Made by a program: the position numbers and the translations under genes. Source: Pelagimonas sp. (GTDB lineage: Bacteria > Pseudomonadota > Alphaproteobacteria > Rhodobacterales > Rhodobacteraceae). From it: DNA of 64,000 nucleotides. Shown here piece after piece: positions 51,783 through 61,226 of this stretch. The DNA lies in contig JAOARX010000025.1 in assembly GCA_025210345.1 (NCBI GenBank), forward strand, positions 62,001-126,000, given 5' to 3'. The stretch's first letter is position 1, and the number at the start of each line of letters is the position of its first letter. The notes under the pieces were generated by a model. That model did no database searches. It was given only the letters and a program-made list of their open reading frames with translations, and was not told where the DNA came from.

Positions 51783-51989
51783 GATCGTTTCCTCGAAAGT
51801 AAAGCCCGATTGGTGCCAAGGGCACGGGGGCAAGTCAAGTTTTCAGTTGATGGTGAGACACAAAGGATCGGCCGCACCGGGGATTGGTGCGGGAAAGGGC
51901 GAGTCAGGCTCGTCGGATGATCGTTTTGTGCATCATGGGGGGGCTTTGCCAGAGGTCGTGGCAAAAATCAAGGGGGCAGGTGGACGGGA

Positions 51990-52757
51990 TCACGCGAAGG
52001 GGTCATCCGGATAGCCAACCCCGCTCAGATAAAGACCATCTGGCGGACAGACCGGGCCACAGGCCGACCGCTCACAGGCCTCAAGAGCGGCTTTCACATC
52101 GTCAGGGGCCCAGGCCCCGGCGCCAACCCGTTCCAGCGTGCCAACGATCGAGCGCACTTGGTTGTGTAGAAACGAGCGCGCGCGCAGACGGAACTGAATC
52201 TCGGGGCCTGCGGGGCCTTCGATCCGATCTATCAGGATCTCATCCAGGGTTTTCACAGGTGAGTTCGACTGACACATGACGGATCGGAAGGTTGTGAAAT
52301 CATGCAGTCCGATCAGGTGCTTGGCGCCTTCACGCATGGCCTGAGTGTTGAGGTCATGATTGACGCGCCAGACCTGCCCGCGTTCCAGCGTCGCGGGGGC
52401 ACGGCGCATCAACAGCCGAAACAGATAGCGCCGCTCCATCGCGGAAAAGCGCGCGTGCCAATCATCGGCCACGCGTTCGCACCGCAGGATTCCAACGGGC
52501 GCGGGTTTCAGATGGTAATTCAGGGCCTCCCCCAGTCGGAAGGCATCCCAGTCCTTGTCCATATCACAATGCGCAACCTGCCCGCGTCCATGCACCCCCG
52601 CATCCGTGCGACCCGCGGCGGCGATGGTGTGCTCGCGGTTCTCTAGCTTGGCAAGGGCGGCTTCGATCGCACCCTGGACCGAGGGTTGATCAGCCTGACG
52701 TTGCCACCCGGCAAAGGGGCGACCATCATATTCGACAAGAAGAGCATATCTGGGCAT
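51990..52757 (-). CDS. truA: tRNA pseudouridine(38-40) synthase
   Basis: 255 aa from ATG 52757. Catalytic aspartate Asp52 in [17 protein letters not shown], and [21 protein letters not shown] near the C-terminus. Converts uridines 38-40 in tRNA anticodon stems. Confidence 0.96.
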   Translation of the reverse strand: MPRYALLVEYDGRPFAGWQRQADQPSVQGAIEAALAKLENREHTIAAAGRTDAGVHGRGQVAHCDMDKDWDAFRLGEALNYHLKPAPVGILRCERVADDWHARFSAMERRYLFRLLMRRAPATLERGQVWRVNHDLNTQAMREGAKHLIGLHDFTTFRSVMCQSNSPVKTLDEILIDRIEGPAGPEIQFRLRARSFLHNQVRSIVGTLERVGAGAWAPDDVKAALEACERSACGPVCPPDGLYLSGVGYPDDPFA

Positions 52758-52806
52758 GCGGCGGGCATAGCGCGGATGATCCGGCGTCGCAATGGGGCGC
52801 TGCCCC

Positions 52807-52853
52807 GTCCTGAGCGGGCTCAGGACTCCCCGGGATATTTGCAAAAAGGTGAA
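52807..52853 (+). repeat. Hairpin + GGATATTT intergenic repeat, copy 3
   Basis: A 9-bp stem GTCCTGAGC/GCTCAGGAC (52807-52826) followed by CCCCGGGATATTTGCAAA (52828-52845) and AAGGTGAA. Eighteen bases are identical to copy 2. In the divergent gap between truA and ycjX. Confidence 0.55.
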
Positions 52854-52938
52854 ACGGGGATGCGGTGGCGGTTTCTCCCCTCTGGTTCTTGGCGGTGGCT
52901 GTGCCTATCTTGTCCTTAACAGGCAAGAGGATTGGGCG

Positions 52939-54354
52939 TTGGTCATTTCATCATTGGCGGATTCGGTGCTGCGTGGGGCCGAAAACATAACAGACACCCT
53001 GTCCGAGACCTTTCTGGAGCCACGCTTGCGCATCGGCGTGACCGGGCTTGCGCGGGCTGGTAAGACCGTTTTTATCACCTCTTTGATTGCCAATTTGCTG
53101 GATCGTGGGCGCATGCCGCAATTGGTGGCGCAGTCCGAGGGCCGCATTCTGAGCGCCTTTTTACAGCCGCAGCCTGACGATACCGTGCCAAGGTTTGACT
53201 ATGAAAGCCATCTGGGCGCTTTGACCGCCCGCGCACCGCATTGGCCCGACAGCACACGCGCCGTGTCCGAACTGCGGCTGTCGCTCAAGATCGCCCCAAG
53301 CGGGCTGTTGTCCGGGCTTCAGGGGCCGCGCACCCTGCATCTGGATATTGTTGATTACCCGGGCGAGTGGCTTTTGGATCTGGGGCTTTTGGACAAGAGT
53401 TTCAGCCAATGGTCGGAAACCATATTCGCGCGGCTCGCAACGCGGCCCGGGGGGGCGGATCTGCTGGCCGAGCTGAAAGCCGTGGACAGTGCGCAGCCCT
53501 TGAACGAGGTCACGGCCAAGCAACTGGCGGCAAGTTTCACCAAGGGGTTACATGCGGCGCGCGCGGCTGGGTTTTCCGATTGTTCACCGGGGCGGTTCAT
53601 CTTGCCCGGCGAGCTTGAAGGCTCGCCTGTTTTGACATTCGCCCCGCTGTCCCCGAATCCCGGCACCCCGCGCAAATCCCTTTGGCGAGAGTTCGAACGC
53701 CGGTTCGAGGCCTATAAGTCCCGCGTGGTAAAACCGTTCTTTCGTGACCATTTCGCCCGGATTGATCGGCAAGTGGTGCTGGTGGATGCGCTTGGCGCCA
53801 TTCATGCGGGGCCGCGCGCGGTCGAGGATCTGCGGCAAACACTTGCGGATACATTGTCGGCGTTTCGCCCCGGTCCCAATGCCTTTCTAAGCCAGCTTTT
53901 GCTGGGGCAGCGGGTGGAAAAAATCTTGTTTGCCGCAACCAAGGCGGACCACCTGCACCATTCACAGCATCCCCGCCTGACCGCCATCATGGAGGCCCTG
54001 ACCCGCGAGGCCCGCGACCGCGCGCGCTTTGCCGGGGCCGAGACCCACGCGCTGTCTCTGGCGGCGCTGCGGGCGACGACGGAACAAACCGTCACCCATG
54101 GCGGGCGCACGCTGGACTGCGTTAGCGGCACGCTTTTGGACAGCGGCAAACAAGCGGCCTTTTACCCCGGTGCGCTGCCCGAAGACCCCGGTCACCTGCT
54201 GGGACCGGCACGCGACGGCGCCGAAGGGTGGCTGGATCAGGACTATCAGATCATGCGCTTTGCCCCCGCGCGGCTGACCCTGAAACCGGGCGAAGGCCCG
54301 CCGCATATTCGTCTTGACCGTGCCGCGCAATTCCTGATCGGGGACAAACTATGA
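52939..54354 (+). CDS. ycjX: YcjX-like P-loop GTPase (DUF463)
   Basis: 471 aa from a TTG at 52939, chosen because AAGAGG lies 8 nt before it and family members start at SSLADSV; the long upstream frame is not conserved. Walker A GLARAGKTVFITSL, LHLDIVDYPGEWLLDL and TKADHLHH (G4-like). Works with the YcjF membrane protein two genes downstream; role linked to envelope stress in enterics. Confidence 0.9.
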   Translation: MVISSLADSVLRGAENITDTLSETFLEPRLRIGVTGLARAGKTVFITSLIANLLDRGRMPQLVAQSEGRILSAFLQPQPDDTVPRFDYESHLGALTARAPHWPDSTRAVSELRLSLKIAPSGLLSGLQGPRTLHLDIVDYPGEWLLDLGLLDKSFSQWSETIFARLATRPGGADLLAELKAVDSAQPLNEVTAKQLAASFTKGLHAARAAGFSDCSPGRFILPGELEGSPVLTFAPLSPNPGTPRKSLWREFERRFEAYKSRVVKPFFRDHFARIDRQVVLVDALGAIHAGPRAVEDLRQTLADTLSAFRPGPNAFLSQLLLGQRVEKILFAATKADHLHHSQHPRLTAIMEALTREARDRARFAGAETHALSLAALRATTEQTVTHGGRTLDCVSGTLLDSGKQAAFYPGALPEDPGHLLGPARDGAEGWLDQDYQIMRFAPARLTLKPGEGPPHIRLDRAAQFLIGDKL

Positions 54355-54803
54355 CCCATCTGCGACCGGCCTGCCCGACAGACGCCGGGGCGTTGGCCGA
54401 TATTTTATCGGGCTTTATCGACGAAACGCCCTGGATGCCGCGTGTGCATAGCCGCGCGCAGGATCTGGCCCATATGGGGGAGCTGATTGACCGTGGCTGG
54501 GTCACGCTGGCGCAGGCTGGGCGGGGCACCGCCGGGTTCATTGCGCGTGAGGATGGCATGATCCACGCGCTGTACCTGCACCCGGACCATCGCGGTCAGG
54601 GGATTGGCAGCGCCCTGTTAAATCACGCAAAGCACGAAACCCGCCAACTGGATCTCTGGACCTTTCAGGCCAATTCCGGCGCCCAGCGGTTCTATGAGCG
54701 CCATGGTTTTTGCGAGGCCCAGCGCACCGACGGCGCGGGGAATGACGAACATCTGCCAGACATCCGCTATGTCTGGAGCTCCACAGGAGGCCCCAATGAC
54801 TGA
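54351..54803 (+). CDS. GNAT-family N-acetyltransferase
   Basis: 150 aa. Acetyl-CoA motif LYLHPDHRGQGIGSALLNHA and C-terminal QANSGAQRFYERHGF. It overlaps ycjX by 4 nt (ATGA) and ycjF by 8 nt, so it is wedged into the YcjX-YcjF pair. Substrate unknown. Confidence 0.88.
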   Translation: MTHLRPACPTDAGALADILSGFIDETPWMPRVHSRAQDLAHMGELIDRGWVTLAQAGRGTAGFIAREDGMIHALYLHPDHRGQGIGSALLNHAKHETRQLDLWTFQANSGAQRFYERHGFCEAQRTDGAGNDEHLPDIRYVWSSTGGPND

Positions 54804-55800
54804 CGACCCCAAAGGCCCCGTTCTGATCGAGCTGGACAGCCCCGGCGCCAACCCCTCGGAGGCCCCTCCGGTGCCCGATCTTTCGGACCCCGCCACCAAG
54901 GGGCAAGCGATGCAGACCGTGGCGGCCATCGCCGCGCGCCCTGCATCCCCGCTGACGCGCTGGTTCTGGCGGCTGTTGCTGGCACTGATCACCACCGTCG
55001 TTTCGCTGACCACATGGAACTATGCCACCGCGCTGATCGCCGCCAACCCGATCCTGGGCTGGGCCGTGACCGGCCTGATCGCCGTTTTTGTCCTGGTTTG
55101 CCTGATGATCGCGGTGCGCGAAGCCGCCGCCTTTGCCCGGCTGTCACGCATCGAGGCGCTGCAACACCGGGCGGAAACCGCGCTGGCCGAGGATGATCTC
55201 AAGGCCGCGCGCGGGGTCACGGACCAGCTGGTGGCCCTGTATCGCGGGCGCGAAGATACCCGTTGGGGTCGTGATACCCTGCGCGACAAACGCGACGAGA
55301 TCTTTGATGCGGGCGGGTTGATGGCCTTGAGCGAAACCGAACTGCTGGACCCGCTTGATATGGCTGCGCGGCGCGAGGTCGAAGCCGCGGCACGTCAGGT
55401 CGCCACCGTGACGGCGCTGGTGCCCCTGGCGCTGGCCGATGTGGTCACGGCGCTCACCGCCAACCTGCGCATGATCCGCCGCATCGCCGAGATCTATGGC
55501 GGGCGCTCTGGCACCTTGGGAAGCTGGCGTCTGACCCGTGCGGTCATGTCCCACCTTGTGGCGACCGGCGCCGTGGCGGTGGGCGACGACATGCTGGAAC
55601 CGGTGTTGGGCGGTGGCCTGTTGGGCAAGCTTTCGCGCCGCTTTGGCGAGGGCATGGTCAATGGTGCGCTGACCGCCCGCGTGGGGGTCGCCGCGATGGA
55701 GGTCTGCCGCCCGCTGCCCTTCACCCACACCAAACGCCCCACCGCGCGTTCCATCGTGCGCACCGCATTGGCCGGGCTGTTCCAAAGCGACAAGGACTAG
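54796..55800 (+). CDS. ycjF: YcjF-like membrane protein (TIGR01620)
   Basis: 334 aa from ATG 54796. Two central membrane helices (about 60-80 and 86-107), a charged coiled region (about 110-200) and a C-terminal domain with GGLLGKLSRRFGEGMVNGAL. Standard partner of YcjX. Followed 4 nt later by the oxidoreductase gene. Confidence 0.88.
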   Translation: MTDDPKGPVLIELDSPGANPSEAPPVPDLSDPATKGQAMQTVAAIAARPASPLTRWFWRLLLALITTVVSLTTWNYATALIAANPILGWAVTGLIAVFVLVCLMIAVREAAAFARLSRIEALQHRAETALAEDDLKAARGVTDQLVALYRGREDTRWGRDTLRDKRDEIFDAGGLMALSETELLDPLDMAARREVEAAARQVATVTALVPLALADVVTALTANLRMIRRIAEIYGGRSGTLGSWRLTRAVMSHLVATGAVAVGDDMLEPVLGGGLLGKLSRRFGEGMVNGALTARVGVAAMEVCRPLPFTHTKRPTARSIVRTALAGLFQSDKD

Positions 55801-55804
55801 GCAG

Positions 55805-57094
55805 ATGCGCGTCCTGATCCCCGGTGGCTATGGATTGATCGGCGCGGCGATCGCGCGCCACCTGTCGGACGCCGGGCATGAGGTGACGGTGATGGGGCGC
55901 AGCGCGCAATCCGCCAAACGTGTCCTGCCACATCTGCCCTTTGTTCCCGCGGACATTGCCCAAATGACCACCTGCCGGGACTGGGCGCTATTGTCGAACC
56001 ATGACGCGGTGGTGAATTGCTCAGGCGCGCTTCAGGACAGCCCAGGGGACGATCTGAACGCACTGCATTCCCATGCTGTCCAGGCCATGGGCCGGGCCGC
56101 AGCGGTTCACAAGACCCGGGTAATCCAGATCTCAGCGGCGGGCGCTTGCCCCGACGCCCCGACCGACTTTATGCGCAGCAAAGCGACAGGCGACGCTGCG
56201 CTTTTGGCATCACAGGCCCATGTCACCATCTTGCGCCCCGGCCTTGTGATCGACCAAAGCGCCTATGGCGGCAGCCTGCTGTTGCGGATGCTGGCCGCCG
56301 TTCCGGTGGTCCAGCCCATCGCCTTGCCCGACGCCCCGGTCCAATGTGTCAGCACCGGGGAAATTTCCCAAGCCGTAGTCAGCGCCCTGGCCGCCGATTT
56401 CCCCAGCGGTCAAACCTTGGACCTGGTCGAAAATCACCCCCGCGCGCTGCGCGAGGTCATTGCCCTGCATCGCCGCGCCCTTGGGTTTGCGCCCGCCCGG
56501 TATGAGATCATTGCGCCCGATTGGCTGACAACCCTATCTGCGCGCGCCTCTGATGCCTTGGCGCATCTGGGATGGCGAAGCCCCCTGCGCAGCAACGCCA
56601 TGGCCAGCCTGCAATCCGGCATCACCGGAGACCCCGAGCCCTGGCGCGGGCAAGGCACCGCGCCCCGCGATCTGCCGGAGACACTGAACCGCCTGCAGCT
56701 TGGCTCTGAACACCGGATGCGGGCCCGCACGGCATTGCTCATGCCTGTGTGTGTGGCGGGGCTTGCGGTGTTTTGGATATTGTCGGGGATCATCGGCGCG
56801 TTGCAGCTTTCCGAGGCGGCACAGCACCTGACCCGCGTGGGGTGGAATGTGGTCCTCGCACAATCCTCGGTGCTGTTTTGGGCCTTGGTCGATGTGGCGC
56901 TGGGGCTTGCCGTCCTGTATCGCCCCACGGCGCAAAAAGCCTGTCTGGGCATGATGGCAACCTGCGCACTGTATGTGACAATGGGAACCCTGGTGACGCC
57001 TGCGCTTTGGGCGGATCCGCTGGGACCAATGGTAAAGATCCTGCCCGCGTTCCTACTGGCCGCAGCCACCTATCCAATGTTGGAGCCCCGATGA
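55805..57094 (+). CDS. NAD(P)-binding SDR/NmrA-like protein fused to DoxX-like membrane domain
   Basis: 429 aa. Rossmann motif IPGGYGLIGAAIARHLSDAG at the N-terminus, atypical-SDR body to about 260, a linker, and four membrane helices (about 315-425) resembling a DoxX-like domain (TLVTPALWADPLGPMVKILP). Such fusions are recurrent in proteobacteria, function unknown. Stop overlaps the DUF2269 ATG (ATGA). Confidence 0.85.
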   Translation: MRVLIPGGYGLIGAAIARHLSDAGHEVTVMGRSAQSAKRVLPHLPFVPADIAQMTTCRDWALLSNHDAVVNCSGALQDSPGDDLNALHSHAVQAMGRAAAVHKTRVIQISAAGACPDAPTDFMRSKATGDAALLASQAHVTILRPGLVIDQSAYGGSLLLRMLAAVPVVQPIALPDAPVQCVSTGEISQAVVSALAADFPSGQTLDLVENHPRALREVIALHRRALGFAPARYEIIAPDWLTTLSARASDALAHLGWRSPLRSNAMASLQSGITGDPEPWRGQGTAPRDLPETLNRLQLGSEHRMRARTALLMPVCVAGLAVFWILSGIIGALQLSEAAQHLTRVGWNVVLAQSSVLFWALVDVALGLAVLYRPTAQKACLGMMATCALYVTMGTLVTPALWADPLGPMVKILPAFLLAAATYPMLEPR

Positions 57095-57570
57095 TCGACG
57101 CTGAGATGATCCTGCGCTGGTTGCATGTTGCAGGCGCTTGCGTGTTGTTCGGCACCGGCGCCGGCATCGCCTTTTTCATGCTGATCGCGCACCGCACCAA
57201 GAACGCCGCGATCATCGCCCACACGGCCAGCACCGTGGTTCTGGCAGATACGCTGTTCACCGCAAGCGCCGTGATCCTTCAACCCCTAACCGGCTGGCTA
57301 TTGGCGCAGGAACTGGGCTGGGATCTGACCGAGCCATGGATCCTGTCTTCGCTTATCTTATATGTCGTGACGGGCGTGTTCTGGTTGCCTGTGGTCTGGA
57401 TACAGATCCAGCTGCGCAACATCGCCCGTATCGCGGTCGCACAGGGAACGCCCCTGCCCCCGCGGTATTTCAAGCTGTTTCGCATCTGGTTCGCCTGCGG
57501 TTTCCCGGCATTTGCGGCGGTCGCAACCATTTTGTGGCTCATGCTCAGCCGCCCGGTGCTTTGGGGTTAG
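57091..57570 (+). CDS. DUF2269 family membrane protein
   Basis: 159 aa with four hydrophobic segments; MILRWLHVAGACVLFGTGAG and FFMLIAHRTKNAA are the family start. It always follows the oxidoreductase-DoxX fusion gene in this type of operon, suggesting a shared membrane complex (inference). Confidence 0.86.
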   Translation: MIDAEMILRWLHVAGACVLFGTGAGIAFFMLIAHRTKNAAIIAHTASTVVLADTLFTASAVILQPLTGWLLAQELGWDLTEPWILSSLILYVVTGVFWLPVVWIQIQLRNIARIAVAQGTPLPPRYFKLFRIWFACGFPAFAAVATILWLMLSRPVLWG

Positions 57571-57580
57571 GGTCCTGACC

Positions 57581-57997
57581 CTAGGACCGCAGTTCGGGCA
57601 CGCCCGCGTTGTCCCGTGACGCCAGCTGGATCTTAAAGCCCCGTGCAATCCGCTCGGCCAGGGCCAGCCAGCCCAGCGCGATCTCTTGGGGCAGTTCGTG
57701 GTGCAGGACCTCTTCGAACAGAGCCAGCCACGGCTCGAAATGCGACACCCTCACATCCCGTGCCTGCATGTGAACCTGCATCGGGTTGCCGTCGTAGATG
57801 GGTTCGCGCAGGATCGCATTGCGCCAAAAGCGGGTGATCTTGGCGATATGGGCCTCCCACGCGGCATCTGTATCCCCGATATGATGGATGAACACCGGTC
57901 CCAGTTCGGGGTGGCCTCGCACGCGCGCGTAGAACCCCGCCATCACCAGATCAATCTGATCGCCGCTGATATCGAATCGTGCCAGGGGATTGGCCAT
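57581..57997 (-). CDS. Group III truncated haemoglobin
   Basis: 138 aa from ATG 57997 (GGAGGG just upstream). 2-on-2 globin: MAGFYARVRGHPELGPVF, ITRFWRNAIL and the proximal His in SHFEPWLALFEEVL. May handle NO or peroxide. Converges on the DUF2269 operon. Confidence 0.92.
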   Translation of the reverse strand: MANPLARFDISGDQIDLVMAGFYARVRGHPELGPVFIHHIGDTDAAWEAHIAKITRFWRNAILREPIYDGNPMQVHMQARDVRVSHFEPWLALFEEVLHHELPQEIALGWLALAERIARGFKIQLASRDNAGVPELRS

Positions 57998-58115
57998 CAC
58001 GCCCTCCGTTAACCAAGCCACACCCTAGAAAGCACAGCTGCCGCGCCCAGAGGGCAAAAGCGCACATCCATGCCCATGCTGTGTTCGTGAATCGGTAGGC
58101 CCGTTGGGCTGGATC

Positions 58116-58919
58116 TTAGCCGTCGTTGAAATTCGGATCACGCTTTTGCAGCTGGGCAAAAACCGCCTCCATCTGATTGGGCATACCCAGCACTTCGGCC
58201 TGTGCATCCACCTCAAGCCGCAGCGTTTCTGCGGGTGCGGTGTTCCATGCGGCTTCGAACATCTGTTTGGACCGCCGGATCGCGTCGGGGTTCTTTTTCA
58301 CCAAAGTCGCAGCAAGCTCACGGGCCGCCGCCATCGGGTCATCCGCCACGCGCGTTGCCAGCCCAAGTGTCACGGCCTCTTGGCCGCTGACCTCGCGCCC
58401 GGTCCAGGACAGTTCCTTGAGCTGATCCATCCGCATCACCCGCGACAGCGCCGTCATCATCCCCATATCCGGGGTCAATCCCCATTTGATTTCCAAGATC
58501 GAGATCCGCGCATCAGGCGCCACAATGCGAATATCCGCCCCCATGGCAACCTGGATACCACCCCCAAAGCACACCCCGGAAATCGCCGCAATCACGGGGA
58601 CTTGCAGTTCTTTCCACACGTAGCAGGGCTTTTGAAACCGGTTGGCCACCTCACCCTCGGCAAGATCATAAGCATGCTCTCGAAACGCCTTGTTCGAAGC
58701 GATTTCGCTTTGCAGGCTCATCAGGTCGATCCCCGACGAAAAATTCCCTTCGGCCCCGGTCAAGATCACCGCGCGCACGCCGGTTTCAGACTTTAGGCGC
58801 TCCCCCATCGCACTCAGCGCGTCAAACACCTCAAGGCTGAGCGCATTCACCTTGTTCGGGCGATTGATGCAAACTTCAGCGACGTGATTTTCAATTGTGA
58901 GCGTGACGACATCTGACAT
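58116..58919 (-). CDS. Crotonase/enoyl-CoA hydratase-family protein
   Basis: 267 aa from ATG 58919; the frame is open to 59162 but runs into the tRNA gene. Crotonase oxyanion segments GNFSSGIDLMSL and GVCFGGGIQVAMGADIRI; Glu in LEIKWGLTPDMGMM. Catalyses hydration, isomerisation or hydrolysis of an acyl-CoA; the GID/TPDMG pattern suggests the delta-isomerase-like subgroup. Confidence 0.88.
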   Translation of the reverse strand: MSDVVTLTIENHVAEVCINRPNKVNALSLEVFDALSAMGERLKSETGVRAVILTGAEGNFSSGIDLMSLQSEIASNKAFREHAYDLAEGEVANRFQKPCYVWKELQVPVIAAISGVCFGGGIQVAMGADIRIVAPDARISILEIKWGLTPDMGMMTALSRVMRMDQLKELSWTGREVSGQEAVTLGLATRVADDPMAAARELAATLVKKNPDAIRRSKQMFEAAWNTAPAETLRLEVDAQAEVLGMPNQMEAVFAQLQKRDPNFNDG

Positions 58920-59051
58920 GGAACTTCCTCGATCTGCGGTGCGCATAGCAAACACATCGAGGCGCGGCGGCGCAATCGTGCCGTTACGGGAGATCAGACA
59001 GAAACCTGCCCGGGCCCTGCTGCGACGAAAACCACAAATGCGGAGGGGGGG

Positions 59052-59126
59052 TGGTACTCCGTAGGGGAATCGAACCCCTCTTTCCAGGTTGAAAACCTGG
59101 CGTCCTAACCGATAGACGAACGGAGC
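59052..59126 (-). tRNA. tRNA-Glu (anticodon TTC), second copy in transcript
   Basis: 75 nt with encoded CCA. Acceptor GCTCCGT/ACGGAGT, anticodon stem CCAGG around TTTTCAA, T-loop GGTTCGATTCC. Identical to the copy at 59163-59237. Confidence 0.96.
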
Positions 59127-59162
59127 GCCGTTGTTCCGGTATGCCCGGCGGCTTAACTCCAA

Positions 59163-59237
59163 TGGTACTCCGTAGGGGAATCGAACCCCTCTTTCCAGGT
59201 TGAAAACCTGGCGTCCTAACCGATAGACGAACGGAGC
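59163..59237 (-). tRNA. tRNA-Glu (anticodon TTC), first copy in transcript
   Basis: Same 75-nt sequence as the neighbouring copy, 36 bp apart, so a dicistronic precursor is likely. Confidence 0.96.
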
Positions 59238-59337
59238 ATCATTGGTGTGAAGCGGCTTTTAGCCAGTGCGTGTGGCAAGCGCAAGAGGATTCTGTGAACT
59301 TTTTTCACGGCGCAATTTCCGCACCATCAACAGATGG

Positions 59338-61080
59338 TTATGCTGGGGCTGCATCTTCCAACATCAACTGCGCCTGACGTCGCCCGCCCCACTCGTTGAT
59401 CTCGATCCGCCCGGCCAAATGAAAGCGCCGCCCGGCATGCCCCATCAGCGCAGGACCCAACGGACCGTCAAAGGCGCCAAAGGAGATCGCATCCATGCGC
59501 GCGCCCAGCCCATCGCCAAAACTGATTTTCAGATGGCCTGATCCAACCTCTTTGGCAAACGCGATCTGAACATCCGGAAAGGCAAAGCGCGGCCCCGACG
59601 CCCCCGCTCCGAACGGCCCCGCCTGCTGCAGCTGGTCGATAAGCTCCACCGTCGCCGCCCCCGGCATCAAGGTTCCATCCACCCGCAAATCCGCAGGCCC
59701 CATCTGGCCAGCCCCTTGTTTTTCCAACAGATCTGACAGACGCGCCATGGCGTTTTCAAGCTGATCCTGCGCAACCGTAAGGCCCGCGGCCATCTTGTGC
59801 CCGCCGCCCTTGATCAGCTGCCCTTCTGTCGCCAACCGCTGAATCGCCGCCCCAAGATCAACACCCGCAACGGAGCGCCCTGATCCCTTCCCCTCGCCAT
59901 CGGCCAAGCCGATCACAACCGCAGGCCGGTTCGTCTGTTCCTTGAGCCGCGAAGCCACGATTCCCACCACACCCGGGTGCCACCCCTCGCCCGCGGCCCA
60001 GACCAAGGGCCGATCAAGCCCGCGCGCCTCGGCCTGCGCCAGGGCCTGCGCGCGCACTGTGGCCTCGATCTCGCGCCGCTCTGCGTTCAATTGATCCAGC
60101 CGTTCGGCCATCGCCTGCGCCTCGATTGGATTGTCTGACGCCAAAAGCCGCGCGCCCAGGTCAGCCTGCCCAATCCGCCCCCCCGCGTTGACCCGGGGTC
60201 CCAGGACATAGCCAAGGTGATAGGCCGACGGCGCTTGCTCCAAACGCGCCACATCTGACAGCGCCACAAGCCCGGTGCGCGCCCGGCGGCCCATAACTTT
60301 CAACCCCTGCTGCACAAGCGCGCGGTTCACCCCCTTCAATGGCGCGACATCCGCCACGGTGGCCAAGGCGACAAGATCCAGCATTGCCATCAGATCCGGG
60401 CCCTGCGCCCCCTCGTTGCGCATCTGGCGCCCCGCTTCCACCAGCATCAAGAACACCACCGCAGCGGCACAAAGATGCGCCAGGGCCCCATCTTCATCCT
60501 GCCTGTTGGGATTCACCACGGCCAGGCAGTCTGGCAGCGCCTCCCCCCCAAGGTGGTGATCCAGAATTACCACGTCCGCCAAGCCCTTGCAGGCGGCGAT
60601 CGGCTCATGCGACAGCGTTCCGCAATCGACGCAGATGATCAGATCATGGGCCTGCGCCAGCTCGCGCATTGCGGGAACGTTCGGCCCATACCCCTCATCA
60701 ATGCGGTCGGGCACATATAGCGTTGCCTGCCGCCCCATCTGTCGCAGCCAATCAATCAACAACGCTGCGGAGGTCCCACCATCCACATCGTAATCCGCGA
60801 AAATCGCGATCCTCTGTCGCCCCTTCACAGCGCCCAGGAACCTCTGCGCAGCTGTTTCCATGTCCTTCAAAGATCTGGGATCCGGCAAGAGATCCCGCAA
60901 CTTCGGTTCAAGGTAGCCCTGCGCCTCTTCCACAGGCACACCAAGCCGCGCCAACACCGCGCACAAGGGCAGCGGCAGTCCGATCTGCTGGCCCATGGCC
61001 TCGGCCTGACGCTCAACCTCGATCCCCGGACCGACCCAACGCCGTCCGCTGACACTTGCCTCAACGCCCAGATAGCTCAT
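59338..61080 (-). CDS. recJ: Single-stranded-DNA-specific exonuclease RecJ
   Basis: 580 aa from ATG 61080. DHH family: FADYDVDGGTSAAL, VDCGTLSHEP, ILDHHLGGEALP and the glycine-rich GGGHKMAAGLTV. 5' to 3' exonuclease in recombination and mismatch repair. Order glpX-recJ is standard in Rhodobacterales. Confidence 0.96.
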   Translation of the reverse strand: MSYLGVEASVSGRRWVGPGIEVERQAEAMGQQIGLPLPLCAVLARLGVPVEEAQGYLEPKLRDLLPDPRSLKDMETAAQRFLGAVKGRQRIAIFADYDVDGGTSAALLIDWLRQMGRQATLYVPDRIDEGYGPNVPAMRELAQAHDLIICVDCGTLSHEPIAACKGLADVVILDHHLGGEALPDCLAVVNPNRQDEDGALAHLCAAAVVFLMLVEAGRQMRNEGAQGPDLMAMLDLVALATVADVAPLKGVNRALVQQGLKVMGRRARTGLVALSDVARLEQAPSAYHLGYVLGPRVNAGGRIGQADLGARLLASDNPIEAQAMAERLDQLNAERREIEATVRAQALAQAEARGLDRPLVWAAGEGWHPGVVGIVASRLKEQTNRPAVVIGLADGEGKGSGRSVAGVDLGAAIQRLATEGQLIKGGGHKMAAGLTVAQDQLENAMARLSDLLEKQGAGQMGPADLRVDGTLMPGAATVELIDQLQQAGPFGAGASGPRFAFPDVQIAFAKEVGSGHLKISFGDGLGARMDAISFGAFDGPLGPALMGHAGRRFHLAGRIEINEWGGRRQAQLMLEDAAPA

Positions 61081-61090
61081 CCCCGCCCCC

Positions 61091-61120
61091 TGTTTCATCT
61101 CTTTTCAAATATCCACAGCG
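61091..61120 (-). repeat. GGATATTT intergenic repeat, copy 4
   Basis: Minus strand CGCTGTGGATATTTGAAAAG then AGATGAAACA, just upstream of recJ. Shares GGATATTTGxAAAGAGATGAA with copy 2. No strong GC hairpin before it. Confidence 0.45.
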
Positions 61121-61177
61121 CCACATCCGCCACAAGCGCAGCTCATGAAAAAGGTCGCGACATTCGCCACGACCCCA

Positions 61178-61199
61178 AAGGTTTTTTCGAAAAAACCTT
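61178..61199 (-). terminator. Terminator of glpX
   Basis: 22-bp perfect palindrome AAGGTTTTTTCGAAAAAACCTT, 28 nt after the glpX stop. Confidence 0.65.
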
Positions 61200-61226
61200 G
61201 CCCCGCCCAGACGCGCGGAGGCGAAT

